Shown piece after piece: positions 29,804-38,203 of a DNA stretch of 40,011 nt. A program made the translations under genes and the position numbers. The stretch's first letter is position 1, and every line of letters starts with the position of its first letter. The notes under the pieces are model-generated. The model saw nothing but the letters and a program-made list of their open reading frames with translations. It did no database searches and was not told the DNA's origin. This DNA is from Streptomyces fildesensis (lineage in GTDB: Bacteria; Actinomycetota; Actinomycetes; Streptomycetales; Streptomycetaceae): positions 1 through 40,011 of the forward strand of contig NZ_JAAIKO010000056.1 in NCBI RefSeq assembly GCF_016107395.1, in the 5' to 3' direction.

Positions 29804-31516
29804 CATCTCCCGGATCGCGTCCTCCCGCAGTTCGATCTTGCGGATCTTGCCGCTGACCGTCATCGGGAAGGCGTCCACGAGGCGCAGCCGGCGCGGGATC
29901 TTGTAGTGCGCGAGCTGTCCGCGGCAGAAGCCGCCGAGCTCCTCCAGGGTGAGCGGGTCCGCGGGGTCGCGGAGGATGACGCAGGCCAGGATCTCTTCGC
30001 CGTACCGCTCGTCCGGCACCCCGACGACCTGCACATCGGCGATCTTGGGGTGGGTGTACAGGAACTCCTCGATCTCCCGCGGATAGACGTTCTCCCCACC
30101 GCGGATGATCATGTCCTTGATCCGGCCGACGATGGACAGATAGCCGTCGGGACGCATCACGGCGAGGTCGCCGGTGTGCATCCAGCGCGCGGCGTCGACC
30201 GCCTCGGCGGTCCGCTCCGGCTCCTCCCAGTAGCCCAGCATCACCGAATAGCCGCGGGTGCACAGCTCGCCCGCCGTACCGCGCGGCACCGTCGCACCGG
30301 TCGCCGGATCGGCGACCTTCACCTCGAGGTGCGGCATGACGCGGCCGACGGTGGCGGTGCGGCGCTCCAGGTCGTCCTCGCGCCGGGTCTGGGTGGAGAC
30401 GGGCGAGGTCTCCGTCATGCCGTAGGCGATGGACACCTCCGCCATGTGCATCTCGGCGACCACGCGCTTCATCACCTCGACCGGGCAGGGCGATCCGGCC
30501 ATGATCCCGGTGCGCAGCGAGGACAGGTCGAAGGTCGCGAAGTCCGGCAGGTCCAGTTCGGCGATGAACATCGTCGGCACGCCGTAGAGCGAGGTGCAGC
30601 GCTCCCGTTCGACCGCGTGCAGGGTGGCGACCGGGTCGAAGGCGGGGGCCGGGATGACGATGCAGGCGCCGTGGCTGGTGGCGCCCAGATTGCCCATCAC
30701 CATGCCGAAGCAGTGGTAGAAGGGCACCGGCAGGCACACCCGGTCGTGCTCGGTGTAGCCGATCATCTCGCCGACGAAGTACCCGTTGTTGAGGATGTTG
30801 TGGTGCGAGAGCGTCGCGCCCTTGGGGAAGCCGGTGGTGCCCGAGGTGTACTGGATGTTGACCGGGTCGTCGCAACTGTTCGCCGCCTCGCACGCGGCCA
30901 GGTGCCCGGCCGGCAGCCGCGCCCCGCCCGCCACCAGTTCGTCCCAGCCCGGGTCGCCGATGTACACGACCTCGCGCAGCAGCGGACAGCCGCCGCGTAC
31001 CTGCTCCGTCATCGCCCGGTAGTCGCTGGCCTTGTACGCGGTCGAGGCGATCAGCACCCCGATTCCGGCCTGCTGGAGGACGAACTCCAGCTCGTGCACC
31101 CGGTAGGCCGGGTTAATGTTGACCATGACGGCGCCGAGCCGCGCGGTCGCGTACTGGACGAGCACCCACTCCGGGCAGTTCACCGCCCAGATGCCGACGC
31201 GGTCGCCGCGGGCCACGCCCTTGGCCGCCAGCCCCAGCGCCACCTCGTCGACGGCCCGGCCGAACTCGGTGTAGGTCCAGCGGCGGCCGGTCGGCACGTC
31301 GACCAGCGCCTCGCGGCCGGGAAACGCCGCGACGGCCCGGTCCAGGTTGCGGCCGATGGTGTCGCCGAGCAGCGGGGTGCTGCCGGTGCCGCTCGCGTAG
31401 GACGGTTCGGCAGAGGATGGTTCGGCAGAGGATGGTTCAGCAGAGGACGGTTCGGCAGAGGACGGTTCGGGCGGCTCGTTCGCGGCCGTCGCTTCGGCCG
31501 GTCCTGTCCCGGTCAT
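29768..31516 (-). CDS. Long-chain acyl-CoA synthetase (FadD-like)
   Basis: A 582-residue ANL-superfamily ligase that activates a fatty or related acid through an acyl-AMP to its CoA ester. Motifs are YTSGTTGFPKGATLSHHN (P-loop, about residues 224-241), YGMTETSP (about 368), the hinge region GRIKDMIIRGGENVYPREIE (about 470) and SGKIRKIELR near the C-terminus with the catalytic lysine. Residues about 15-39 are an (S-S-A-E-P) repeat encoded by a 15-bp tandem repeat, absent from ordinary homologues. The ATG at 31516 follows GAGGAGG and overlaps the stop of the upstream synthetase (ATGA), so both are made from one mRNA. The specific acid is not predictable. Confidence 0.92.
   Translation of the reverse strand: MTGTGPAEATAANEPPEPSSAEPSSAEPSSAEPSSAEPSYASGTGSTPLLGDTIGRNLDRAVAAFPGREALVDVPTGRRWTYTEFGRAVDEVALGLAAKGVARGDRVGIWAVNCPEWVLVQYATARLGAVMVNINPAYRVHELEFVLQQAGIGVLIASTAYKASDYRAMTEQVRGGCPLLREVVYIGDPGWDELVAGGARLPAGHLAACEAANSCDDPVNIQYTSGTTGFPKGATLSHHNILNNGYFVGEMIGYTEHDRVCLPVPFYHCFGMVMGNLGATSHGACIVIPAPAFDPVATLHAVERERCTSLYGVPTMFIAELDLPDFATFDLSSLRTGIMAGSPCPVEVMKRVVAEMHMAEVSIAYGMTETSPVSTQTRREDDLERRTATVGRVMPHLEVKVADPATGATVPRGTAGELCTRGYSVMLGYWEEPERTAEAVDAARWMHTGDLAVMRPDGYLSIVGRIKDMIIRGGENVYPREIEEFLYTHPKIADVQVVGVPDERYGEEILACVILRDPADPLTLEELGGFCRGQLAHYKIPRRLRLVDAFPMTVSGKIRKIELREDAIREMSSVVGGEAPPQ
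31401..31470. repeat. 15-bp tandem repeat coding for Pro-Ser-Ser-Ala-Glu units
   Basis: Four full copies of GACGGTTCGGCAGAG (31401-31460, with C/T and G/A variants) and one partial copy. They encode SSAEP units on the minus strand near the FadD-like N-terminus. The unit is a multiple of three, so copy number can change without a frameshift. Confidence 0.9.
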
Positions 31517-33210
31517 CGGTGGTCCTCCTCGCGGTACTCGGCACTGCCGTCCCGGGCGGTGGCCTCGCGCAGCTCGATACGGCGGATCTTGCCGGAGACG
31601 GTCTTGGGCAGCTCCGCGAACTCCAGGCGGCGGACGCGCTTGTACGGGGCGAGCGCCGCGCGGGAGTGCGCGAAGATCGCCTTCGCGGTCTCCGCGCCCG
31701 GCTCCCAGCCGGCGGCGAGCACGATGTACGCCTTCGGTACGGCGAGCCGCAGCGGGTCCGGCGCCGGGACGACGGCGGCCTCGGCGACCGCCTCGTGCTC
31801 CAGCAGCACGCTCTCCAGCTCGAACGGGGAGATCTTGTAGTCGGAGGCCTTGAAAACGTCATCGGAGCGGCCGACGTACGTGATGTAGCCGTCGGCGTCC
31901 CGCGAACCGATGTCGCCGGTGCGGTAGTAGCCGCCCGCCATCGCCTCCGCGGTGCGCTCCGGGTCACCCGCGTAGCCGGTCATCAGCCCCACCGGGCGGT
32001 GCGCGAGGTCCAGGCAGATCTCGCCCTCGTCGCCCGGCTTGCCGGTGACCGGGTCGACGAGCACCACCACGTAGCCGGGGCACGGTCGGCCCATCGAGCC
32101 GGTCTTCAGCGGCTGGCCGGGGCTGTTGGCCACCTGCACCGCCGTCTCGGTCTGGCCGAAGCCGTCCCGGATGGTGACGCCCCAGGACCGGCGGACGTGC
32201 TCGATGACCTCGGGGTTCAGCGGCTCGCCCGCCGCGACCACCTCGCGCGGCGGGGTGCGCAGCGCGCTCAGGTCCGCCTGGATCAGCATCCGCCACACGG
32301 TCGGCGGGGCGCAGAAGCTGGTGACCCCGCAGCGGTCCATCTCCGCCATCAGCCGGGCCGCGTCGAAGCGCGTGTAGTTGTGGATGAACACCGTCGCCTC
32401 GGCGTTCCACGGCGCGAAGAGATTGCTCCAGGCGTGCTTGGCCCAGCCCGGCGAGGAGATGTTGAGGTGCACGTCCCCGGGCTGCAGGCCGATCCAGTAC
32501 ATGGTGGCCAGATGCCCGACGGGGTACGAGAGGTGGGTCTGCTCGACGAGCTTGGGCCGGGCGGTGGTGCCGGAGGTGAAGTAGAGCATCAGCGGGTCGG
32601 CGGACCGGGTGGGGCCGTCCGGCGCGAACGAGGCGGGGCTCGCGTACGCCTCCTCGTACGGGTGCCAGTCCAGGGCCTCGCCGCCGACGACGATACGGGT
32701 GTACTCCCCCGGCACCCCGTCGAACTTGGCGGTGTCCCCGGCCCGCACCACGACATGCCTGGCGCCGCCGCGCTCGATCCGGTCCGCCAGGTCGGCCGGC
32801 CCGAGCAGTGGGGTGGCGGGGATGACGACGGCGCGCAGCTTCATGGCGGCGAGCGCGGTCTCCCACAGCTCGACCTGGTTGCCGAGCATCACGACGATCC
32901 GGTCACCGGCCCGCACGCCCAGGCCCCTGAGGTGGTTGGCGACACGGTTCGACCGGTCGGCCAGCTCCGCGAAGGAGAAGACGCCTTCGGAGCCGTCCTC
33001 CTCCACGATCCACAGCGCGGTTCGGTCGTTGTCCTCGGCGATCCGGTCGAACCAGTCCAGCGCCCAGTTGAAGTACTCGGGCTCCGGCCAGCGGAAGCCC
33101 GCGTAGGCCGTCGCGTACTCCTCGCGGTGCCGCAGCAGGAAGTCGCGGGCCGCCCGGAACTCCCCGGTCGGCCCCTCGGTCGCTCCGGTCGTCCCACCGG
33201 TCACCGCCAT
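31513..33210 (-). CDS. Medium-chain/acetate-type acyl-CoA synthetase
   Basis: A 565-residue ANL-superfamily ligase, closer to the AcsA/ACSM group than to FadD. Its features are FRWPEPEYFNWALDWFD near the N-terminus, the P-loop YFTSGTTARPKLVEQTH (about residues 213-229), the GWAKHAWSNLFAPW segment (about 258), GFGQTETA (about 345), the YVGRSDDVFKASDYKISPFE hinge (about 460) and KTVSGKIRRIELR at the end. It likely activates a short, medium or aromatic carboxylate. The ATG at 33210 follows AGGAGG. First gene of a two-synthetase operon, divergent from the GAF-LuxR regulator. Confidence 0.92.
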   Translation of the reverse strand: MAVTGGTTGATEGPTGEFRAARDFLLRHREEYATAYAGFRWPEPEYFNWALDWFDRIAEDNDRTALWIVEEDGSEGVFSFAELADRSNRVANHLRGLGVRAGDRIVVMLGNQVELWETALAAMKLRAVVIPATPLLGPADLADRIERGGARHVVVRAGDTAKFDGVPGEYTRIVVGGEALDWHPYEEAYASPASFAPDGPTRSADPLMLYFTSGTTARPKLVEQTHLSYPVGHLATMYWIGLQPGDVHLNISSPGWAKHAWSNLFAPWNAEATVFIHNYTRFDAARLMAEMDRCGVTSFCAPPTVWRMLIQADLSALRTPPREVVAAGEPLNPEVIEHVRRSWGVTIRDGFGQTETAVQVANSPGQPLKTGSMGRPCPGYVVVLVDPVTGKPGDEGEICLDLAHRPVGLMTGYAGDPERTAEAMAGGYYRTGDIGSRDADGYITYVGRSDDVFKASDYKISPFELESVLLEHEAVAEAAVVPAPDPLRLAVPKAYIVLAAGWEPGAETAKAIFAHSRAALAPYKRVRRLEFAELPKTVSGKIRRIELREATARDGSAEYREEDHR

Positions 33211-33270
33211 GTGTCCTCCTCAGTGCCTGACCGCTGAGTAGCATCGTCCATCCAGTGACCCGGGTCTCAC

Positions 33271-33288
33271 CACCCCCGGACGGGGGTG
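33271..33288. promoter_or_regulatory. Inverted repeat between the synthetase operon and its likely regulator
   Basis: CACCCCC-GGAC-GGGGGTG is a perfect 7-4-7 inverted repeat, 9 bp before the regulator's AAGGAG (33297-33302). It could be an operator or an mRNA hairpin that limits translation of the regulator. Confidence 0.4.
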
Positions 33289-33307
33289 TCGGGCTGAAGG
33301 AGTGACC

Positions 33308-34174
33308 GTGACCGAATCCGGCGAAGCCGTTGACGTACGGGCGGCCCTGCTGCGCATGCGGCGGTCCGGCGGACTGCCGGTCGCCTTCGGGGGGCTGCTG
33401 TCGGGCGGCCGGCAGCTGCGGATCTCGGAGCTCTCGGGCACGGAGACGTCCGCCCTGCGCACCCTGGCGATCACCCCGGGCAACGGTCTGGGCGGCAAGA
33501 CCATCGCCATGGCCCGGCCGTTCGCCGTCACCGATTACCACGCGTCGCGGGTGATCAGCCATGAGTACGACCAGGCCGTCGCGGCCGAGGGTCTGCGGTC
33601 GGTCCTGGCGGTGCCGGTGGTCGTCCGCAGCAGGGTCCGCGGGGTGCTGTACGGTGCGCTGCGCCAGCCCATGACGCTCGGCGACCGCCCGCTGACGGCC
33701 GCCGTGGACGCGGCGCGGGAGCTGGAGCAGTCCCTCGCGGTCCGCGACGAGGCCCACCGGCTGCTGGCCGTCTTCCACCAGCCGGTCTCCGTCGACCCCC
33801 GGGCCTGGGAGGAGGTCCGCGAGGCGCACGGCGAGCTGCGCGCCCTCGCCCCGCGGATCACCGACCCCCGGCTGCGGCAGGCGCTGCTGACCGCCTGCGG
33901 GCGGATCGCCGCCGCGTCGGGGGCGGCGGGGCGGGACGACGCGGGCCTCGATCCACTGCCGCGACCGGCGGTGCCGGTCCCGCCGCTGGCACCGCGTGAG
34001 ATCGATGTGCTCGCCGCGGTGTCCTCGGGCGCGACGAACGCGGCCGCCGCGCGGCGGCTTGGACTGCGGCCGGAGACCGTCAAGAGCTATCTGCGCTCCG
34101 CGATGCGAAAACTGGGTGCTCACACCCGGCTGGAGGCGGTAGTGTCCGCGCGCCGGGCAGGGATGCTGCCCTGA
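33308..34174 (+). CDS. GAF-domain LuxR-type transcriptional regulator
   Basis: A 288-residue regulator. The N-terminal part (about residues 15-140) looks like a GAF sensor, with GNGLGGKTIAMARPFAVTDY and SVLAVPVVVRSRVRGVLYGA being the usual late GAF strands. A helical linker leads to a C-terminal LuxR-type HTH (about 220-285: LAPREIDVLAAVSSGATNAA...GLRPETVKSYLRSAMRKLGA). GTG at 33308 is preferred to GTG 33302 because AAGGAG (33297-33302) overlaps the latter. It is divergent from the two acyl-CoA synthetases and is expected to activate them; the ligand is unknown, though an acyl-CoA or its acid would be logical. Confidence 0.88.
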   Translation: MTESGEAVDVRAALLRMRRSGGLPVAFGGLLSGGRQLRISELSGTETSALRTLAITPGNGLGGKTIAMARPFAVTDYHASRVISHEYDQAVAAEGLRSVLAVPVVVRSRVRGVLYGALRQPMTLGDRPLTAAVDAARELEQSLAVRDEAHRLLAVFHQPVSVDPRAWEEVREAHGELRALAPRITDPRLRQALLTACGRIAAASGAAGRDDAGLDPLPRPAVPVPPLAPREIDVLAAVSSGATNAAAARRLGLRPETVKSYLRSAMRKLGAHTRLEAVVSARRAGMLP

Positions 34175-34194
34175 CGGCCACGGAGGTGATGGTG

Positions 34195-34836
34195 ATGGTC
34201 CCGACCGACCGCCTGCTGGCCTTCGCCGCGATGTCCCTGCTGCTGGTTCTGATACCGGGCCCCAGCGTGCTGTTCGTCCTCGGCCGGGCCCTCGCGCACG
34301 GCCGCCGCACGGCCCTGGAGAGCGTGCTCGGCAACACGGTGGGCTCCTACGTCCTGGTCGTGGCGGTGTCGCTCGGGCTCGGCTCGCTCGTGGCGGGCTC
34401 CGCGGCGGTGTTCCTGGCACTGAAGCTGGGCGGCGCCGGGTATCTGGTGTTCCTCGGGGTGAAGGCGCTGCGGCACCGCGGTGACCTGACGATGGAGCAG
34501 AACGTCCCCGGCACCGCCGCCCACGGCGGGCTGCGGACCCTGTGGGAGGGGTTCGTGGTCGGTGTGACGAACCCCAAGACAATGGTGTTCTTCGCCGCCG
34601 TGCTCCCGCAGTTCGTGGACCAGTCCGCGGGCCGGATCCATCTGCAGCTGCTGATCCTGGGCATGGTGTTCAGCCTGACCGCGCTGGTCTTCGACAGTCT
34701 CTGGGCCCTCACCGCCTCCGCCGCCCGCACCTGGTTCGCGCGCTCCCCGCGCCGGCTGGCGGCGATCGGCGGCACCGGCGGGCTGGCGATGATCGGCCTC
34801 GGCGTCACGGTCGCGGTCACCGGCCGGACCGACTGA
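34195..34836 (+). CDS. LysE/RhtB-family exporter
   Basis: A 213-residue protein with about six membrane helices. The LysE-family N-terminal signature LVLIPGPSVLFVLGRALAHGRR (the PGP motif) is at about residues 17-38, and GVTNPKTMVFFAAVLPQFVD (the NPK motif) is near 124. It exports amino acids or related solutes; the specific one is unknown. Several overlapping starts exist (34186-34195); ATG 34195 is chosen because GGAGG (34182-34186) is 8 nt upstream. It follows the regulator by 20 bp and may be co-transcribed. Its 3' end overlaps the convergent pqqE by 20 bp. Confidence 0.88.
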   Translation: MVPTDRLLAFAAMSLLLVLIPGPSVLFVLGRALAHGRRTALESVLGNTVGSYVLVVAVSLGLGSLVAGSAAVFLALKLGGAGYLVFLGVKALRHRGDLTMEQNVPGTAAHGGLRTLWEGFVVGVTNPKTMVFFAAVLPQFVDQSAGRIHLQLLILGMVFSLTALVFDSLWALTASAARTWFARSPRRLAAIGGTGGLAMIGLGVTVAVTGRTD

Positions 34837-35989
34837 CCCCCTCGCGATCGGGCTGTCCCGTCGCCGCCCGCCCGGGATACCGGTAGACGTACGGGAGCGG
34901 TCCGTCGGCTCCGCCCTCCCGGGCGAACGCGCGGACCAGGCCGTGGTCCGGGGAGAGACCACAGGCCGGATCCGTGCGGGCGGCGTCGCCCGTCAGGGCG
35001 AAGGCCTGGCACCGGCACCCGCCGAAGTCCTCGTCCCGGCGGGAGCAGGAGCGGCAGGTGTCGCTCATCCACGCGGTGCCCCGGTAGCGGTTGAAGGCCG
35101 GGGACCGGTCCCAGATCCACTCCAGGGTGTGGTCACGGATGTTCGGCGCGTCCAGGCCGGGCAGCGTGGCGGCGGCCGGGCACGGCAGGACGGTGCCGTC
35201 GGGAGAGACGGTCAGTGAGACCGCGCCCCAACCGCCCATACAGGGTTTGGCGACGCCGTCGAAGTAGTCGGGCACCACCCACACCAGGTCGGGGTGGCCG
35301 CCGAGCCGGGTACGCCACCGGTCGACCGCGTCCCGCGCGACAGCCAGCTGCTCGTGGGCGGGCAGCAGCGCGGCACGGTTGAGCAGGCCCCACCCGTAGA
35401 ACTGGGCGTTGGCGAGTTCGATCCGGTCGACACCCCAGGCCAGGCCCAGTTCGACGATGGCGTCCAGGGCGTCCAGGTTGTCGCGGTGCAGAACGACGTT
35501 CAGGCCGAGCGGCAGTCCGGCGGCGCGTACCAGCGCGGCCGCCCGTTCCTTCGCGGCGAAGGAGCGTCTGCCGGCGATCCGGTCCGAGGCCGCGGGGTCC
35601 GCGTGCTGCACGGACAGCTGGACGCTGCGCAGCCCGGCCGCGGTCAGCGCGCCGAGCCGGGCCTGGTCGAGGCCGGTGCCGCTGGTGACCAACTGCGTGT
35701 AGATACCGGCGGATTCGGCGGCGGTGACGATCTCCTCCAGATCGGGCCGCAGCAGCGGCTCGCCGCCGGACAGGTGGGTGTGCACGACGCCGAAGTCACC
35801 GGCCTGGCGCATCAGGTCCTGCCAGTCCCCGGTCGCCAGCTCCTGCGAACGGGCCTTCAGTTCCAGGGGGTTGGAGCAGTAAGGGCAGTGCAGCGGACAG
35901 GCGTGGGTGAGTTCGGCGAGCAGCGCCCAGGGGCGCGGCACCTCGGGTTCGGACGTCCCGGATCCGGCGGGGACGGCAGGGGTGGTCAT
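34817..35989 (-). CDS. pqqE: PQQ biosynthesis radical SAM enzyme PqqE
   Basis: A 390-residue radical S-adenosylmethionine enzyme that cross-links the glutamate and tyrosine of the PqqA peptide, the first step of pyrroloquinoline quinone formation. CPLHCPYC (CxxxCxxC, about residues 30-37) binds the radical cluster, HTHLSGGEPLLRPD (about 70) contains the GGEP motif, and a C-terminal SPASM region provides the remaining cysteines (CMGGWG, CPAA, then CRSCSRRDEDFGGCRCQAF and a last Cys). The ATG at 35989 overlaps the pqqD stop (ATGA). Length is normal. It needs PqqD as peptide chaperone, which is coupled directly upstream. Confidence 0.96.
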   Translation of the reverse strand: MTTPAVPAGSGTSEPEVPRPWALLAELTHACPLHCPYCSNPLELKARSQELATGDWQDLMRQAGDFGVVHTHLSGGEPLLRPDLEEIVTAAESAGIYTQLVTSGTGLDQARLGALTAAGLRSVQLSVQHADPAASDRIAGRRSFAAKERAAALVRAAGLPLGLNVVLHRDNLDALDAIVELGLAWGVDRIELANAQFYGWGLLNRAALLPAHEQLAVARDAVDRWRTRLGGHPDLVWVVPDYFDGVAKPCMGGWGAVSLTVSPDGTVLPCPAAATLPGLDAPNIRDHTLEWIWDRSPAFNRYRGTAWMSDTCRSCSRRDEDFGGCRCQAFALTGDAARTDPACGLSPDHGLVRAFAREGGADGPLPYVYRYPGRAATGQPDREGVSRSGR

Positions 35990-36258
35990 CGCAGCCAGCC
36001 CTCCGCCCGCAGCCGGTCGAGGAATACGGGTACGTCCGTGGCCACGGGTGCGCCGGGGAAGCATGCGGAGAGTTCACCGACGATCTGCGGAACGCTGTGG
36101 CCGCCGTCGCAGAGCCGGACGATGGCGCCCGCCCGGCCGCTCAGCACGACGACCCGCTCGGGCAGCACCAGCAGGTCCGTCGAGCGGACCCGGTCGCGGC
36201 GCAGCAGGATGGCGGGGGCCAGGGCGGGACGCCAGTCGTCGCTCGTGGCGGTCGTCAT
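35986..36258 (-). CDS. pqqD: PQQ biosynthesis peptide chaperone PqqD
   Basis: A 90-residue PqqD-family winged-helix protein that binds PqqA and presents it to PqqE. The family pattern is seen in RPALAPAILLRRDRVRS, LLVLPERVVVLSGRAGAIVRLCDG, SVPQIVGEL and a final VPVFLDRLRAEGWL. The ATG at 36258 overlaps the pqqC stop, and its own stop overlaps the pqqE start. Confidence 0.93.
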   Translation of the reverse strand: MTTATSDDWRPALAPAILLRRDRVRSTDLLVLPERVVVLSGRAGAIVRLCDGGHSVPQIVGELSACFPGAPVATDVPVFLDRLRAEGWLR

Positions 36259-36998
36259 GCGTGGTCCACGGCGTCGAGCAGTGCCCACAGCACATCGCAC
36301 TTGAAGCCGAGCGCGGCCACCGCGCGCTCCTGGTCGTCCCGGGTGCGGGCCCAGCGCAACACCAGATCGAGCGCCTCCCCGCTGTCCCGGCGGCCCTGTG
36401 TGACGCGGGTGCGGAAGTAGTGCAGCCCGTCCGGTTCGATCCAGCGGTAGTGCCGTTCGAAGGCGTCGATGCGGGTGCGCATCAGGTCGGGGGCGGACAG
36501 TTCGGTGAGCGAGGCCGCGACGGCTTCGAGCGCTGGGCGCAGCCGGCAGAAGTTGACGTACCCGTCGACCGCGAGGCGTACCCCGGGCAGCACCGTGGCG
36601 CCGGAGAGCAGTTCCTCACGGTCGAGTCCCGCGGCCTCGCCGAGGCGGAGCCAGCGTTCGATGCCGCCCTCGCCGTCCCGCGCGCCGTCGTGGTCCTGGA
36701 TACGGCGCAGCCACATCCGCCGCAGTGCGGGGGTGTCGAACTTCGCCGTGATCAGGGCGTCCTTGACGGGGATGTGCCGCTGGTAGTGGAAGCGGTTGGC
36801 GATCCAACGGCGCAACTCGTCCTGGCTGAGCTTTCCTTCGTGCATCCGCAGGTTGAAGGGGTGGCGGTCGTGGTACCGCTCCTCCCCCACCGCGCGCAGC
36901 CGTGCCTCGAATGCGGCCGGGCTCCAGGGCCCGGCGTCGATGGCGGAGTCCGTGGGCGTTGCGGGCGGCCCCGCTGCTGTCGTGGGCGCTGACGTCAT
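36255..36998 (-). CDS. pqqC: Pyrroloquinoline-quinone synthase PqqC
   Basis: A 247-residue helical, cofactor-free oxidase that performs the final ring closure and eight-electron oxidation to PQQ. Marker segments are YHDRHPFNLRMHEGKLS, RRWIANRFHYQRHIPVKDALI (about residue 70), RRIQDHDG, and FERHYRWIEPDGLHYFRTR (about 180). The histidines and tyrosines expected in the active site are present. The first 20 residues are a low-complexity Ala/Thr/Pro extension. The ATG at 36998 overlaps the pqqB stop (ATGA). Confidence 0.96.
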   Translation of the reverse strand: MTSAPTTAAGPPATPTDSAIDAGPWSPAAFEARLRAVGEERYHDRHPFNLRMHEGKLSQDELRRWIANRFHYQRHIPVKDALITAKFDTPALRRMWLRRIQDHDGARDGEGGIERWLRLGEAAGLDREELLSGATVLPGVRLAVDGYVNFCRLRPALEAVAASLTELSAPDLMRTRIDAFERHYRWIEPDGLHYFRTRVTQGRRDSGEALDLVLRWARTRDDQERAVAALGFKCDVLWALLDAVDHA

Positions 36999-37888
36999 AG
37001 CTCGATCACCATCCCGTCGGAGGCCACCTCGATGCCCAGCCCGGCCAGCAGCTTGTGCTGCGGCGCGGCCGGATCCACGAGGGGGTTGGTGTTGTTGAGG
37101 TGGGTGTACAGGCGGCGTCCCGGCAGGCCGGCGAGGCGTTCCGAGGTGCCGTGCGGGCCGTCGATCGGCAGATGTCCCATGCCGGTGGCGGTGCGCTCCG
37201 AGATACCGGTGCGGCGGGGCTCCTCGTCGTCCCAGAAGGTGCCGTCGACGATGACGCAGTCGGCTGCGGCGGCGGCCCGCTGGAGAGCGTCGGGCCAGTC
37301 GGCGAGGGCGGGGGCGTAGACGGCGGAGGCGCCGGTGGCGCGGTCGCGCAGCCGGAGCGCGACGACCCAGGCGGCGTCGGGAGCACTGTCGGCGGCGTAG
37401 CGCGGCCGCTTCCCGGACACCGGGATGGCATCGATGTCCACGTCCGAGCCGGCGGCCAGCGGCTCCGCGCCGGTCCCCAACTCCCGCCATTCCAGAGCGG
37501 TGTACGGCGTGAGCACCTCGCCCAGGCGCAGCTTCGTCAGGAGGGCCCGTCGTACGGGCGCGGTCGACACCACCTGCAGTCCGCCGGCCTCACGGAGCCG
37601 GGCGAGGCCGAGGGTGTGGTCGAGTTCGGCGTCGGTGAGGACGAGTCCGGCGACCGGCGACTGCCGCGCGCCGGGTCCGGGGCGCAGCTCCGGGCAGTCC
37701 TCGATCTGATCGCCGATGTCGGGGGTCGCGTTGACGATGTACCAGCGGCCGGTGGCCGCGCGGACCGCGAGCGACGCGTGGCGGCGGCGCCACCCCGGGT
37801 GGCGGCGTGCCCCGGAGCACCCGGGGCACGCGCAGTTCCACTGGGGGACGCCGCCGCCCGCCGCGGTACCGAGTACCCGCAGCAGCAC
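36995..37888 (-). CDS. pqqB: PQQ biosynthesis protein PqqB
   Basis: A 297-residue metallo-beta-lactamase-fold protein; PqqB acts as an iron-dependent hydroxylase on the cross-linked Glu-Tyr intermediate. GTAAGGGVPQWNCACPGC at residues 7-24 is the family signature, including the zinc-binding CxCxxC. VNATPDIGDQI and GLVLTDAELDHTLGLARLRE follow, the latter replacing the HxHxDH of true lactamases with TDAELDH, as usual in PqqB. HLPIDGPHGTSE and LYTHLNNTNPL complete the pattern. GTG at 37888 has only a weak ribosome site but is 10 nt after the pqqA stop, so reinitiation is likely. Confidence 0.95.
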   Translation of the reverse strand: MLLRVLGTAAGGGVPQWNCACPGCSGARRHPGWRRRHASLAVRAATGRWYIVNATPDIGDQIEDCPELRPGPGARQSPVAGLVLTDAELDHTLGLARLREAGGLQVVSTAPVRRALLTKLRLGEVLTPYTALEWRELGTGAEPLAAGSDVDIDAIPVSGKRPRYAADSAPDAAWVVALRLRDRATGASAVYAPALADWPDALQRAAAAADCVIVDGTFWDDEEPRRTGISERTATGMGHLPIDGPHGTSERLAGLPGRRLYTHLNNTNPLVDPAAPQHKLLAGLGIEVASDGMVIEL

Positions 37889-37898
37889 GGCGGCGGAC

Positions 37899-38030
37899 TC
37901 AGCGAGTGGCGAGCGAGTAGGCGGTCACTTCGAGCGCGGTCTCGACGACCGTGTACTCGGGCGTACTCCAGACCGCCGGGCTCTCCGGTCGCTCCCCCTG
38001 AGCCGGGGTCTGTTCCGTCGTGTCGGCCAT
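37899..38030 (-). CDS. pqqA: PQQ precursor peptide PqqA
   Basis: A 43-residue ribosomal peptide precursor of PQQ. The C-terminal half reads W21..P24-E-Y-T...E34-V-T-A-Y38, matching the W..P.YT......EVT.Y form of PqqA. E34 and Y38 are the residues expected to be fused by PqqE. It is longer than most PqqA peptides (commonly 22-30) because of about 20 extra hydrophilic N-terminal residues. The ATG at 38030 is supported by AGGAAGGA (38043-38049). First gene of pqqABCDE; no pqqF-type protease lies in the window. Confidence 0.93.
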   Translation of the reverse strand: MADTTEQTPAQGERPESPAVWSTPEYTVVETALEVTAYSLATR

Positions 38031-38100
38031 GGCTGTGCACCGTCCTTCCTGTCGTGATGTCCTCGCGTGGATAGATCCGATCAGTTGGTGCGCGTGTGAC

Positions 38101-38112
38101 AGCAGTACTGCT
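38101..38112. promoter_or_regulatory. Palindrome in the pqqA/alpha-galactosidase intergenic region
   Basis: AGCAGTACTGCT is a perfect 12-bp palindrome. The same intergenic region also carries ATCCGATC at 38075-38082 and 38149-38156. Either could bind a regulator of pqqA or the galactosidase gene; no evidence decides between them. Confidence 0.35.
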
Positions 38113-38174
38113 ACAGCAGGCAGCAGCGCCATCAATCGGAGCGTATTCATCCGATCTGCTATCTGTAAAGGTTC

Positions 38175-38203
38175 TTGACGATTACTCGGCAGGCTCCTAC
38201 CTT
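38175..38203 (+). promoter_or_regulatory. Promoter of the alpha-galactosidase gene
   Basis: TTGACG (38175-38180), a 17-bp spacer and TACCTT (38198-38203) make a good housekeeping-type promoter, with a start near 38210 and the GTG at 38230. Confidence 0.6.
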
